Shown here piece by piece: positions 47,569-59,305 of a DNA stretch of 64,000 bases. The DNA comes from Saccopteryx bilineata (lineage: Eukaryota; Chordata; Mammalia; Chiroptera; Emballonuridae). Each line of letters opens with the position of its first letter. The first letter of the stretch is position 1. The DNA is taken from the NCBI RefSeq assembly GCF_036850765.1, contig NC_089493.1, positions 220,366,744-220,430,743 of the forward strand, in the 5' to 3' direction. Both the position numbers and the translations under genes were made by a program. The notes below the pieces were generated by a model. It ran no database searches, was not told the origin of the DNA, and saw only the letters and a program-made list of their open reading frames with translations.

Positions 47569-50500
47569 TTATGTCCCACCTACGTATGGAATAATACAGT
47601 TCCTGTTTTTTTCTGATTTACTTATTTCGCTTCGTATCATGTTATCAAGATCCCACCATTTTGCTGTAAATGTTCCGATGTCATCATTTCTTATGGCTGA
47701 GTAGTATTCCATAGTGTATATGTGCCACATCTTCTTTATCCAGTCATCTATTGATGGGCTTTTTGGTTGTTTCCATGTCCTGGCCACTGTGAACAATGCT
47801 GCAATAAACATGGGGCTGCATGTGTCTTTACATATCAATGTTTCTGAGTTTTGGGGATATATACCCAGTAGAGGAATTGCTGGGTCATAAGGTAGTTCTA
47901 TTTCAGTTTTTTGAGGAACCACCAAATTTTCTTCCATAATGGTTGTACTACTTTACAGTCCCACCAACAGTGGATGAGGGTTCCTTTTTCTCCACAGCCT
48001 CTCCAACATTTGCTATTACCTGACTTGCTAATAACAGCTAATCGAACAGATGTGAGGTGGTATCTCATTGCCGTTTTGATTTGCATTTCTCTAATAGCTA
48101 AAGAAGATGAGCATCTTTTCATATATCTCTTGGCCATTTGTATTTCTTCCTGGGAAAAGTGTCTATTCATATCCTCTTCCCATTTTTTTATTGGATTGTT
48201 TGTTTGTTTGTTGTTGAGTTTTATGAGTTCTTTGTATATTTTGGATATTAAGCCCTTATCTGAGCTATTGTTTGAAAATATCATTTCCCATTTAGTTGGC
48301 TTTCTGTTTATTTTGATATCAGTTTCTCTTGCTGAGCAAAAACTTCTTAGTCTGATGTAGTCCCATTCATTAATTTTTGCCTTCACTTCTCTTGCCATTG
48401 GAGTCAAATTCATAAAATGCTCTTTAAAACCCAGGTCCATGAGTTGAGTACCTATGTCTTCTTCTATGTACTTAATTGTTTCAGGTCTTATGTTTAGATC
48501 TTTGATCCATTTTGAGTTAACTTTTGTACAGGAGGAGAGACTGTAGTCCAGATTCATTCTTTTGCATGTGGCTTTCCAGTTTTCCCAGCACCATTTATTG
48601 AAGAGGCTTTCTTTTCTCCATTGTGTGTTGTTGGCCCCTTTATCAAAAATTATTTGACTATATATATGTGGTTTTATTTCTGGACTTTCTATTCTGTTCC
48701 ATTGGTCTGAGTGTCTATTTTTCTGCCAATACCATGCTGTTTTGATTGTCGTGGCCCTATAATAGAGTTTGAAGTCAGGTATTGTTATGCCCCCAGCTTC
48801 ATTCTTTTTCTTTAGGATTGCTTTGGCTATTCGGGGTTTATTATAATTCCATATAAATCTGATGATTTTTTGCTCTATTTCTTTAAAAAATGTCATTGGA
48901 AGTTTGATGGGAATTGCATTAAATTTGTATATTGCTTTGGGTAATATAGCCATCTTGATTATATTTATTCTTCCTAGCCAAGAACAAGGTATATTCTTCC
49001 ATATCATTATATCTTTTTCAATTTCCCTTAACAATGGTTTATAGTTTTCATTATATAAGTCCTTTACATTCTTTGTTATGTGTATTCCTAAGTATTTTAT
49101 TTTTTTTGTTGCAATCGTGAAGGGGATTATTCTTTTGAGTTCCTTCTCAGTTGTTTCATTGTTGGCATATAGAAAGGCTATTGACTTCTGTATGTTAATT
49201 TTGTATCCTGCGACCTTACTGTATTGGCTTATTGTTTCTAGTAGTCTTTTTGTGGATTCTTTGGGGTTTTCGATGTATAGGATCATATCATCTGCAAAAA
49301 GTGATACCTTTACTTCTTCTGTTCCGATATGGATGCCTTTTATTTCTTTGTCTTGTCTGATTGCTCTGGCTAGAACCTCTAGTACCACATTAAATAAGAG
49401 TGGAGAGAGTGGGCAACCCTGTCTTGTTCCTGATTTAAGGGGGAAAGCCTTCAGTTTAGTGCCATTTAATATGATGTTAGCTGATGGTTTATCATATATG
49501 GCCTTTATCATGTTGAGATATTTTCCTTCTATACCCATTTTGTTGAGAGTCTTAAACATAAAATTGTGTTGTATTTTATCGAAAGCCTTTTCTGCGTCTA
49601 TTGATAAGATCATGTGGTTTTTGTTCTTTGTTTTGTTGATATGGTGTATTACATTAACCGTTTTACGTATGTTGAACCATCCTTGAGATTCTGGGATGAA
49701 TCCCACTTGATCATGATGTATTATTTTTTTAATATGTTGTTGTATTCGATTTGATAGTATTTTGTTTAGTATTTTAGCATCTGTATTTATTAGAGATATT
49801 GGTCTGTAGTTTTCTTTTTTTGTGCCATCCTTGCCTGGTTTTGGTATGAGGGTTATGTTCGCCTCATAAAATGTGTTTGGAAGTATTGCTTCTTCTTCAG
49901 TTTTTTGGAAGACTTTGAGTAGAATAGGAACCAGTCTTCTTTGAATGTTTGATAAAATTCGCTGGTATAGCCGTCAGGGCCTGGACTTTTATTTTTGGGG
50001 AGGTTTTTAATAGTTTTTTTCTATTTCCTCCCTGCTGATTGGTCTGTTTAGGCTTTCTGCTTCTTCTTGACTCAGTCTAGGAAGGTTGTATTGTTCTAGG
50101 AATTTATCCATTTCTTCTAGGTTGTTGAATTTAGTGGCATAAAGTTTTTCATAGTATTCTACAATAATTCTTTTTATATCTACGGTGTCCGTGGTGATTT
50201 CTCCTCTTTCATTTTGGATTTTGTTTATATGAGTTCTTTCTCTTTTTTCCTTGGTAAGTCTTGCCAAGGGTTTGTCAATTTTGTTGATCTTTTCAAAGAA
50301 CCAGCTCCTTGTTCTATTAATTTTTTCTATAGTTTTTCTGTTCTCTAATTCATTTATTTCTGCTCTGATTTTTATTATCTCCTTTCTTCGGCTGGTTTTG
50401 GGTTGTCTTTGTTCTTCTTTTTCTAGTTCCTTAAGGTGAGAAGTTAAGTGGTTCACTTGGGCTCTCTCTTGTTTGTTCATATATGCCTGAAGCGATATGA

Positions 50501-51395
50501 ACTTCCCTCTTATCACTGCTTTTGCTGCATCCCATAGATTCTGATATGTCGTATTGTCATTTTCATTTGTCTGTATATATCTTTTGATCTCTGCACTTAT
50601 TTCTTCTTTGACCCATTCATTTTTTAGAAGTATGTTGTTTAGTTTCCACATTTTTGTGGGATTTTTTTCCTCTTTTTTGCAGTTGAATTCTAGTTTCAAG
50701 GCTTTATGATCAGAAAATATGCTTGGTACAACTTCAATTTTTCTGAATTTGCTGATGTTGTTTTTGTGGCCCAACATATGGTCAATTCTTGAGAATGATC
50801 CATGTACACTGGAGAAAAATGTATACTCAGTCACTTTGGGATGAAATGTCCTGTAGATGTCTATCATATCCAGGTGCTCTAGTGTTTTGTTTAAGGCCAC
50901 TATGTCTTTGTTGATTCTCTGTTTGGATGACCGATCTAGAGCCGTCAGCGGTTTATTGAGGTCTCCAAGTATGATTGTATTTTTGTCAGTTTTTGTTTTA
51001 AGATCGATAAGTAGCTGTCTTATATATTTTGGTGTTCTTTGGTTTGGTGCATATATATTAAGAATTGTTATGTCTTCTTGATTCAGTGTCCCCTTAGCCA
51101 TTATGAAATGGCCATTTTTGTCTCTGAGTACTTTTCCTGTCTTGTAGTCAGCATTATTAGATATGAGTATTGCTACACCTGCTTTTTTTTGGATGTTATT
51201 TGCTTGGAGTATTGTTTTCCAGCCTTTCACTTTGAATTTGTTTTTATCCTTGTTACTTAGATGAGTTTCCTGTAGGCAGCATACAGTTGGATTTTCTTTT
51301 TTAATCCATTCTGCTACTCTGTGCCTTTTTATTGGTGAGTTTAATTCGTTTACATTTAGTGTAATTATTGATACTTGTGAGTTCCCTATTGCCAT
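47569..51395 (-). pseudogene. L1 ORF2 (endonuclease + reverse transcriptase), only three 1-nt lesions seen
   Basis: The start [19 protein letters not shown] is at 51395. A 462-codon open frame (51395-50007) covers the whole endonuclease, with QETH, GDLN and SDH intact. Lesions are one extra A (T-run 50014-50020), a 1-nt deletion at 49933/49934 (GAAGAC/TGGTTCC) shared with copy P, and a 1-nt deletion at 47903/47904. Between the last two, a frame of at least 602 codons (49706-47898) covers the reverse transcriptase: [16 protein letters not shown] at 49287-49298, thumb, and [18 protein letters not shown]. The tail resumes at 47937 and ends at 47569. Discounting indels, the length is 1275 codons, as in human. 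I found no nonsense mutation, so this is the best-preserved ORF2 in the window. Confidence 0.95.
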
Positions 51396-51721
51396 TTTAT
51401 ATCTTGCTTTCTGTTAGTTTTGTGTCTTGTTTGATCCTTCTCTTTCCTTTTTCTATCTTTTGTTTTTATTTGGTTGTATTCCATACATCTTTCCTCTGTT
51501 GCTATCTTTTTTATCTCATGTGCTTCTGTGGTGGTTTTTTCAATGGTGGTTACCTTTGAGTAATGAAAAGGGTCCCTACCCTGTTCATTGTAGCGAACTA
51601 TTTTGTGAGTACTTTTGCACTCCATAGTCCTTTGCTACTGTTAATCTCCATCTTCTCCCCCTCTTTCTTTTTGTTGTTGTCACAGTTTAAATTTGGTTTT
51701 ATTGTGTTCTTCTTGGAGCTT

Positions 51722-52718
51722 TTACTTGTGGCTCTGTTTTTTTTTGTTCTTTGTATCTGATTGGAGAACCCCCTTTAGTGATTCCTGGAGTGGGGGTTTT
51801 CTGATGATAAATTCCCTCATCTTTTCTGTATCTGTGAATGTTTTTATTTCTCCTTCGTATTTGAAGGATAGCTTTGATGGGTATAGTATTCGTGGCTGAA
51901 AGTTCCTCTCTTTCAGGACTTTAAATATTGGGGTCCACTCTCTTCTAGCTTGTAGAGTTTCTGCTGAGAAATCTGATGATAATCTAATGGGCCTTCCTTT
52001 ATATGTTGTGTTCTTCTTTTCCCTGGCTGCCTAGAGAATTTTTTCTTTGCTGTTGGTTTGTGTCAATTTCATTATGATATACCTTGGAGTAGGTTTGTTG
52101 GGGTTAAGAAAACTCGGAGTTCTATTTGCTTCTTGAACTTGAGGCTTTAGTTCTTTCCACAGGCTTGGGAAGTTCTCATCTATTATTTGTTTGAGTATGT
52201 TCTCCATTCCATTTTCTCTCTCTTCTCCCTCTGATATACCTATTATTCTTATGTTATTCTTTTTGATGGAGTCAGATAATTCTTGTAGGGCTATCTCATT
52301 TTTTTTTAATTTTTGAGTCTCTTTCTTCTTCTCTCTGTTGTGCCTCAAGTTGCTTGTCTTCTATTTCACTAATCCTCTCTTCTATCTGACCTGTTCTATT
52401 AGCTAAGCTTGTTACTTCATTTTTCAGCTCGTGAATTGAGTTTTTCATCTCTGTTTGATTTGTTTTTATAGTTTCAATTTCCTTGGACATATATTCTTTG
52501 TGTTCATTGAGTTGTTTTCTGAGCTCCCTAAATTGCCTTTCTGTGTTTTCTTGTATATCTCGGAGGATTTTTAGGATTTCTATCTTGAATTCTCTGTCAT
52601 TTAGCTCCAAGGTTTCCAATATATTAAATTTTTTCTCCATAGATTTTTCCTCATCTAGCTGTGTTACCTCTCTTTCTTTTGTATCCATGATATTCGATTT
52701 TCTCTTCCTTAATGGCAT
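51722..52718 (-). pseudogene. L1 ORF1 (RNA-binding chaperone), one frameshift and one stop
   Basis: The start MPLRKRKSNIMDTKEREV is at 52718. The coiled coil is open to about 52300, where an extra base in an A-run (plus-strand T-run 52299-52307) shifts the frame. The second part holds the RRM-like NNIRIIGISEGEERENGMEN and the C-terminal domain. AAG has become TAG at 52031-52033. Beyond that the frame continues through EARREW-type sequence to the natural stop at 51722-51724. It is 331 codons without the indel. Neither lesion is shared with the ORF1 of copy P, so both probably arose after insertion. Confidence 0.92.
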
Positions 52719-54017
52719 CTGACGGTGGTTTTGTTGATAGTATTAATGAGATTTAATAAAGAATAAAAAGTTAAAAAAAAATAATAAAAAGGAAATTATT
52801 CCCCCCTCCTTTTTTCCTCTCCTCTCCTCTCCCCTCTTTTTTGAGAAAATCTTGTGGTGGACTGTGAATTATAACAAACAATGCCTGTGATGGAGGGCGT
52901 GAATTGGGGAAAAGTAATAAAGGGGCAAAAAAAAAAAGAAAATAAAAAAAAGGAAAGAAAAAAGAAAAAAAAAGAGCGTATGGACCCACAAAAAGCAAAT
53001 AAGGAAAAAATTTGGGTCAAGAATGAAATGATTTGCTTTTAGGTGTTGGTTGTCTAAGAGTTATGATGAGAGGAATAAGAGGAAAACGGAAAAATGGGGG
53101 GACAAATTAAAAAATTACTATTGTATTTAGTGGAACAAGAACTAGATAATATTGAGAGCCAGGGATGAGAGCACTGCTAGTGAGTTAAAAAGGTGAAGTA
53201 AAACCCCCCCAAAATGCCACAAACATAGGTTTGAGTCCCAGATAAGATAATTTGTTTGTTATTGAGGTTTGAATGAGAGGAGATGTAAAGGAGAAAGGAA
53301 GAAACTAATATAGAGGGAGAAAAGAAAGAGAGAGAAAAAAAGAGGTAACCACTAAAAGAAGAAAAAAGAAAGGAGAGAGAGAGAGAGAGAGAGTTAAGGG
53401 TTTTGGAGTGCAACCCTCATAGAGAGAAAGGAAGAGAAGAGAAAAGATAATGGGAGATGTAACACTTATGGGTAGTGTAGTTCAAGGAGAGGAGAGAGTA
53501 AGACCAGTAGAGAGTTAATCGGCCAAATTGGAGGAGGAAAAAAAAGTATCAAGAATGAAGATAAGAGAAACAAACGAACAAATATAATAAAATGGGATAG
53601 GTTATAAAGTCTGCAGATTATTCTTGATTTTGAAAGGTTATCTTCTTGCTTTTTCTTTTCTCTCCCTCTTCCTGGTCGGTGACTCTGTACGCCAGGTTCT
53701 GCCCCTTTGGCACGCTCAGGTAGAGGTTTGCAGTTGATAAGTCTCTATGGCAATGTCATGTATTGTGCTTTAGTCTCGTTGGCAGTCGAAGCTCAATAGC
53801 ATTTATAGGCTCCGACAATGAGAGAGTCCGTGTTCCTGGAGCCTTTCTCCTAGTCTTTCCTTCCTTAATTAGTAGCCTGATAATCCAGCTATGGGGTTGC
53901 TGCTGCCTCTGCCTGGATAGTAAGAGGCTCAAAGAGCTGGCAACTCCCCACTCTATTTCCACTCAGCACAGGGCTCTGGGTAAGGCTCAGTCAGTCAGAG
54001 CTGCTAGCATAATCAGG
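52719..54017 (-). promoter_or_regulatory. Inner 5' UTR of nested L1 (shared module)
   Basis: In sense orientation this aligns with 35339-36714 of copy P, including CAGAGTCACCGACCAGGAAG and GCCTCTTACTATCCAGGCAG. The plus strand is purine-rich (about 52770-53600), the antisense of the pyrimidine-rich tract of copy P. A short (GA)n run lies near 53373-53393. Homology to copy P ends abruptly at TAATCAGG (54010-54017). Confidence 0.75.
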
Positions 54018-55209
54018 CGGGCTTTCTGCCCACTCAAAGACCTCTGGCACTGCCACACTGTCCGGTAACACAAGCGGGCGCCCACTTCCGGGGCGCTTGG
54101 AGGAAACTCTCACTCACTGTCTGCGACCAGGATATCCGGCCAGCAGTCTCACGCTCTGAGTGAAACCCCCAACCGCAGGGAAAAGTTGTAGCGTTGGAAT
54201 TGAGTCTCACTCCATCCCCATGCGTGGCTTTTGCAAGGCGCTGAGGCGGCTCGAGAGTCCGCTTTGGCCCACACAAAGGCCCCTGACTTTGCCCCTCTGT
54301 GCGATAACACGGGCGCGCACTGCCGAGGCACTCGGAGGAATCGCTCACTTTTTATCTGCGCGCGCAAACAGGATATGAGGCCGGCCGCGGTTCCCTCTGA
54401 GTGAAACACCCTCCAGCACGGAAAATCTCCACCGTTAGAATTGAGTCTCGCCCCGTCCCTGTGCGCGGCTTTTGCAAGGCGCTGGGGCGGCTTGAGATTC
54501 CGCTTTGGCCCACACAAAGGCCCCTGACTTTGCCCCTCTGTGCGATAACACGGGCGCGCACTGCCGAGGCACTCGGAGGAATCGCTCACTCCTTATCTGC
54601 GTGCGCAAACCAGGATATGAGGCCGGCCGCGGTTCCCTCTGAGTGAAACACCCTCCAGCATGGAAAATCTCCACCGTTGGAATTAGTTGTCACTCCCTCC
54701 CGTGCGTGGCTTTCCCAGGAAGAAATTCTCGCCCACTAACTGCGCACCGACCAGGAGACCGGGTAAAATGGCCGCTCTGCTTTTCTTTCTTTCTTTGGGT
54801 TTGGCGCGAGTGTTAGCTTGTATTGCCCGGGTTGCCACAGGATCAGATTTTCCTTGGCTTGGATCTCTGTGCCACAGCCTGGTTCAGCCGTTTGTGCTGC
54901 GGCGGCCTGGATCTATTCACCCCCTTTGCCCGCCTCAGTTTCTATATTCACAGTTACCAGAGAAAGCCGCCCTGTTTAGGTTAGTGAGGAATGAGGAGCA
55001 TTTCTTACTCCCTATTTCCTTCGGGGTTTGGTTATATATTTAGCCAATTTTTCACTCAATCATACCTTTGGGTGTATTGCGAAGCATCTGGAAGCTCCAA
55101 GTATAGGTTTTTCTGTTTCTGGTTGAAGATCTTGTTGAGTTTTGGGGGAGATTTATCGGTATCGCTTCCTACCCCGCCATTACTCTGACGTCATCCTCTG
55201 AACCATTTC
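54018..55209 (-). promoter_or_regulatory. Outer 5' UTR of nested L1 (promoter type 2, monomeric)
   Basis: This G+C- and CpG-rich segment has no visible homologue in copy P except at its extreme tip. The tip holds a perfect CRE, TGACGTCA (55186-55193), and the sense word AATGGCGG, YY1-like. It includes tandem monomers (54030-54760). The arrangement recalls monomeric L1 promoters of rodents. Promoter activity is inferred. Open frames up to 146 codons here are by-products of CpG-rich sequence. Confidence 0.75.
54030..54760. repeat. Tandem ~235-241-bp promoter monomers in L1 5' UTR
   Basis: At least three units are visible. Anchors with the same flanking order occur at 54096 (CTTGGAGGAA), 54331 and 54572 (CTCGGAGGAA), giving periods of 235 and 241 bp. 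A second anchor, ACACAAAGGC, at 54271 and 54512 also gives 241. The last two units are nearly identical and the 54096 unit is more diverged. A shortened fourth unit with AGGAAGAAATTC follows near 54717. Confidence 0.9.
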
Positions 55210-55223
55210 TCCTTTGCCTTTCT

Positions 55224-58045
55224 GATCAAATTCAAAAATTGTTCTCTACTGCCAAAGTCCATGAGCTTAGTACCTATGTTTTACTCTATGTAATTTATAG
55301 TTTCAGGTCTTACATTTAGGTCTTTGATCCATTTTGCTCTAATTTTTGTTCAGGGAGACAAACTGTAGTCAAATTTCATTATTTTGCATATGGTTTTCCA
55401 ATTTTTCCAGCACTATTTACTTTTCTCCATTGTGTGTTTTTGTCTCCTTTGTCAAAGATAATTTTTCCATATATATTGTTTTATCTCTGGGCACTCAATT
55501 CTGCTCCATTGGTCTGTATATCTGTTTTTCTGCAACTAACATGCTGTTTTGATTATCATGGCTCTGTAGTACAATTTAAACCGGGTAGTGTGATACCTCC
55601 AGCTTTATTGTTTCTCCTCAGAATTGTTTTGGCTATTAAGGTCTTTTTTATGGTTTCTTACAAACTGGGTAATTTTTTGCCCTTTTCTTTAAAGAATGAC
55701 ATTGGGATTTTGATGGGGATTTCATTAAATTTATATGTTGCTTTGGGTAAAATGGCCATTTTAACTATGTTGATTCTTCTAATCCATGAACATGGAATAT
55801 TTTTCTATTTCACTGTGTCTTTTTCCATTTATTTCAGTAATGTGTTGTAATTTTCAGTATATAGGTCCTTTACATCCTTTATTAAGTTTATAGCTAGTTA
55901 TTTTATTTCTTTGTTGTTGCAATTGTAAAAGGAATTGTTTTTTTGAGTTCATTTTTCAAAGTTCCATTGTTGACATATAGAAAAGCAGTAAACTTTTGTA
56001 TATTGTTCTGTAACCTGTGAATTTAATGTATTGGTTTATTGTTTCTAATAGTTTTTTGGTGGAGTCTTTGGGGTTTTCTATATACAGGATTATGTCATCT
56101 GCAAAAAGTGATACCTTTATTTCTTTCCTGATATGAATGCCTTTTATTTCCTTCTCTTACCTGATTGCTCTGGCTAAAACTTCCAGCACTATGTTGAATA
56201 AAAGTGGAGAGAGTGGGCAACCTTGTCTCATTCCTGATTTTAGAGGAACAGGCTTCATTTTTTCACCATTTAGTATGATATTAGCTGATGGTTTGTCATA
56301 AATGGCCTTTATTATGTTGAGGTACTTTTCTTCTATTCCAATTTTATTGAATATTTTAAACATAAAGGGATGCTGTATCTTATTGAATGGCTTTTCTGCA
56401 TCTATTGATAGGATAATATGGGTTTTGTTCTTTGTTTTCTTGATGTGGTATATTGCATTGATCGATTTCCATATGTTGAACAATTCTTGTGCTCCTGGAA
56501 TGAATCCCACTTGATTGTGATGTATAATTTTTTTAATATGTTATATTCCATTTACTAGTATTTGGTTTAGAATTTTTGCATCTTTATTCATTAGAGATAT
56601 TCGTCTGTAGTTTTATTTCTTGTGTGTGTGTAGTCCTTGCCAGGTTTTGGTATGAGCATTATGTTGACCTCATAAAATGTGTTGAAAAGTATTGCTTCTT
56701 CTTCTGCCTTTTGGATAACTTTGAGAAGGAAAGGTACCAAATCTTCTTTGACTATTTGGTATAATTCACTAGTGTAATAATCATCTGATCCTAGACTTGT
56801 GATTTTGGGGAGGTTTTTGATAGTTGATTCTATTTCCTCCCTGCTTATAGGTCTATTTAGGGTTTCCACTTCTTCATGGCTCAGTCTAGGAAGATTGCAT
56901 AGTTCTAAGAATGTATCAATCTTTTTCTAGGTTGTTGAATTTGGTGGCCTATAATTTTTCATAATATTATACTATGATCTTCTGTATATCTATGTCTGTG
57001 GTAATTTTTCCTTTTTCATTTCATCTTGGTTTTGTTTGAGTACTTCCTCTTTTCTTCTTTAGTGAGTCTAGCCAGTTGTCAATTTTATTGATCCTTTCAA
57101 AAAACCAGCTCTTTGTTATATTAATTTTTCTACAGTTTTTTTTTTGTTCTCTATTTCATTTAGTTCTGCTCTAATTTTTACTATTTATTTCCTTCTGCTG
57201 ACTTTGGGTTGCCTTTGTTTTTCTTTTTCTTGTTCCTTAAGGTGTGATACTAGGTTGTTTATTTGGGAATCTCCCTTGTTTCTTGATATAAGCCTACAAT
57301 AATATAAACTTCCCTCTTATTACTGCTTTTGCTGCATTCCAGAAATTTTGATATGTTGTGTTGTCATTTTTATTTGTCTGCATATAACTTTTGATCTCTG
57401 CTTTTATTTCTTCTCTGACTCAGTCATTTTTTAAAAGAATGTTGTTTAATTTCCACTTTTTTTGCATCTCTTTACTTTTTTTTATTGTTGAATTCTAATT
57501 TCAAAGCCTTATGATCAGAAAATATACTTGGTATAATTTCAATCTTCCTGACCTTGTTGATTTTTGTTTTGTGGCCCAACATATGCTTTATCCTTGAGAA
57601 ATTCTTATGCACACTGGAGAAGAATGTATAATCTGACATTTTGCAATGAAAAGTCCTATAAATATCTATCATGTCCATTTGGTCCAGAGTGTCATTTAAG
57701 GCCAATATTTCTTCATTGATTTTCTGTTTGGATGATCTATCTAAGGCTGTCAATGGTTTGTTGAAAGCTTCAAGTGATGATTGTGTTTTGTCACCTTGTA
57801 TTTTTAGATCAGTTAGTAAATGTCTTATATATTTTGGTGCTCCCTGGTTATGTGCATATATATTAAGAAGTGTTATGTCTTCTTAATACAATGTCCCCTT
57901 CATTATTATGAAATGTCCATCTTTGTCTCTGGTTACCTTTGCTGTCTTGAAGTCTGCATTGTCAGATATGATTATGGCTACACCAGCTTTTCTTTGGATA
58001 TTATTTGCATAAAGAATTGTTTTCCAGCCTTTCACTTTGAATATA
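55224..58045 (-). pseudogene. Outer L1 ORF2, N-terminal and reverse transcriptase part
   Basis: This is the part of the outer ORF2 upstream of the nested insertion. Readable pieces include endonuclease [13 protein letters not shown] (near 57472-57510), the linker [39 protein letters not shown] (56640-56750, keeping the nucleotide missing in both young copies) and [18 protein letters not shown] (about 56180). The start codon and roughly the first 40-50 codons, including the QETH catalytic segment, are missing at a deletion near 58045. It is decayed by many stops and frameshifts. Confidence 0.85.
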
Positions 58046-58330
58046 CTCTGTCAGTTGTTTTTTGGGTTTTTTGTTTTGTTTTGTTTTGCTTTTGGTGGTA
58101 TTCCATTCTTTTCCTTGTTCTTCTTTTCTAAGCTGCATGTTTCATTAGTGGCTTTTTTGTGGGTGGTTACCATTAGGTTAAGAAAAAAAGTTCATATATA
58201 GAAGAGTCCTTTTTTATTTGAGTGCTTCTGCACTCCATTCTCCTTTGCTCCTGCATATCTTCATTTTCTCCCCCTTTATGTTATTGTGGTCACAGATTAT
58301 CCTTGTTTTATTGTGACCTTTTTGGAGCTT

Positions 58331-59305
58331 TTACTTGTAGTTTTTGTTTTTTCCTTGTATCTGGTTGAATAATCCCCTTGAGTATTTCCTGCAGTGAAGA
58401 CTTTTTGGTGATAAATTCTCTCAGCTTCTGTATGTCTGTAAAAGTTTTATTTCTCTTTCATATTTGAAGGATAACTTTGATGGATATAGTATTCTTGGCT
58501 GATAATTACTCTCTTTAAGTGCTTTGAATATTGGGTCCACTCTCTTCTAGCTTGTAAAGTTTCTGCTGAGAATTCTGATGATAACATAATAATGGGCTTT
58601 CCTTTATATGTTATGGTCTTTTTATCCCTACCTGCCTTGAGGATTCATTCTTTGTCATTGATTTTTGACAATTGTATTATGATGTACCCTGGAGTAGGTC
58701 TGTTTGGGTTGCAGTAACTCAGCATTCTGTTTGTTTCTTGGGTTTGAGTCTCTATCTCTTTCTATAGGTTCGGGCAATTCTCATCAATTATTTGTTGAAT
58801 AGGCTCACCATTCTCTTCTTGCCTTCTTCTTCTTATGATATACTTATTATTCTTATATTGCTCTTTTTGATGGAGTCAGACAATTCTTATAGAGCTTTCT
58901 CAATTTTTTTAATTCGTGAATCTCTCTCTTCTTTCTGAAGCATCATTAGTTGCCTGTCTTCAATGTCACTAATTCTTTCCTCTACTTGTCTTGTTCTATT
59001 AGCTTAACCTGTTACTCAGTCTTAAATTCATGTATGGAGTTCTTTATATCCGTTTTTAAAATTTTAATCTCCTTGGTGAAGTATTTGTTTTGTTCATTAA
59101 TTTGTTTTCTGAGCTTATTAAATTGCCTATTGGTGTCTTCTTGCATCTTGTTGAGTATTTTCAGAACTTCAATTTTGAATTCTCTACCAATTAACTCCAA
59201 GGCTTCCATGTGACTGAGATATTTTTCTGGAGATTTTTTATTTTCTTTCTGAAATATGTCTCTTTCTTGTGTAGCTATGGTATTTGATTTCTTCTTCCTT
59301 GATAG
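58331..59305 (-). pseudogene. Outer L1 ORF1 remnant
   Basis: A 65-codon piece at 59012-59209 shows the coiled-coil start (MEALELIGREFKIEVLKILN and so on). The rest is scattered in several frames down to a TAA at 58331-58333 that matches the natural stop of the young copies. The original ATG near 59305 is mutated, so the start is an estimate. Confidence 0.75.

Larger units (their letters stand above)
47278..55209 (-). mobile_element. Young full-length L1 LINE nested in older L1 (copy M-inner)
   Basis: This complete 7.93-kb antisense L1 is inserted in the outer L1's ORF2. The 14-bp TSD TCCTTTGCCTTTCT is perfect (47264-47277 and 55210-55223). In sense order it has a 5' UTR (55209-52719), ORF1 (52718-51722), ORF2 (51395-47569), and a 3' UTR with A-tail. 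Its sequence is very close to copy P through the ORFs and inner 5' UTR. About 12 nt (55198-55209) between TSD and the apparent L1 5' end are extra, either an untemplated addition or a slightly longer, imperfect TSD. Confidence 0.96.

Noticed and set aside
54034..54674. Frames of 69-146 codons with internally repeated protein sequence
   Set aside because: The repetition reflects the tandem promoter monomers. CpG-rich DNA keeps frames open on both strands.
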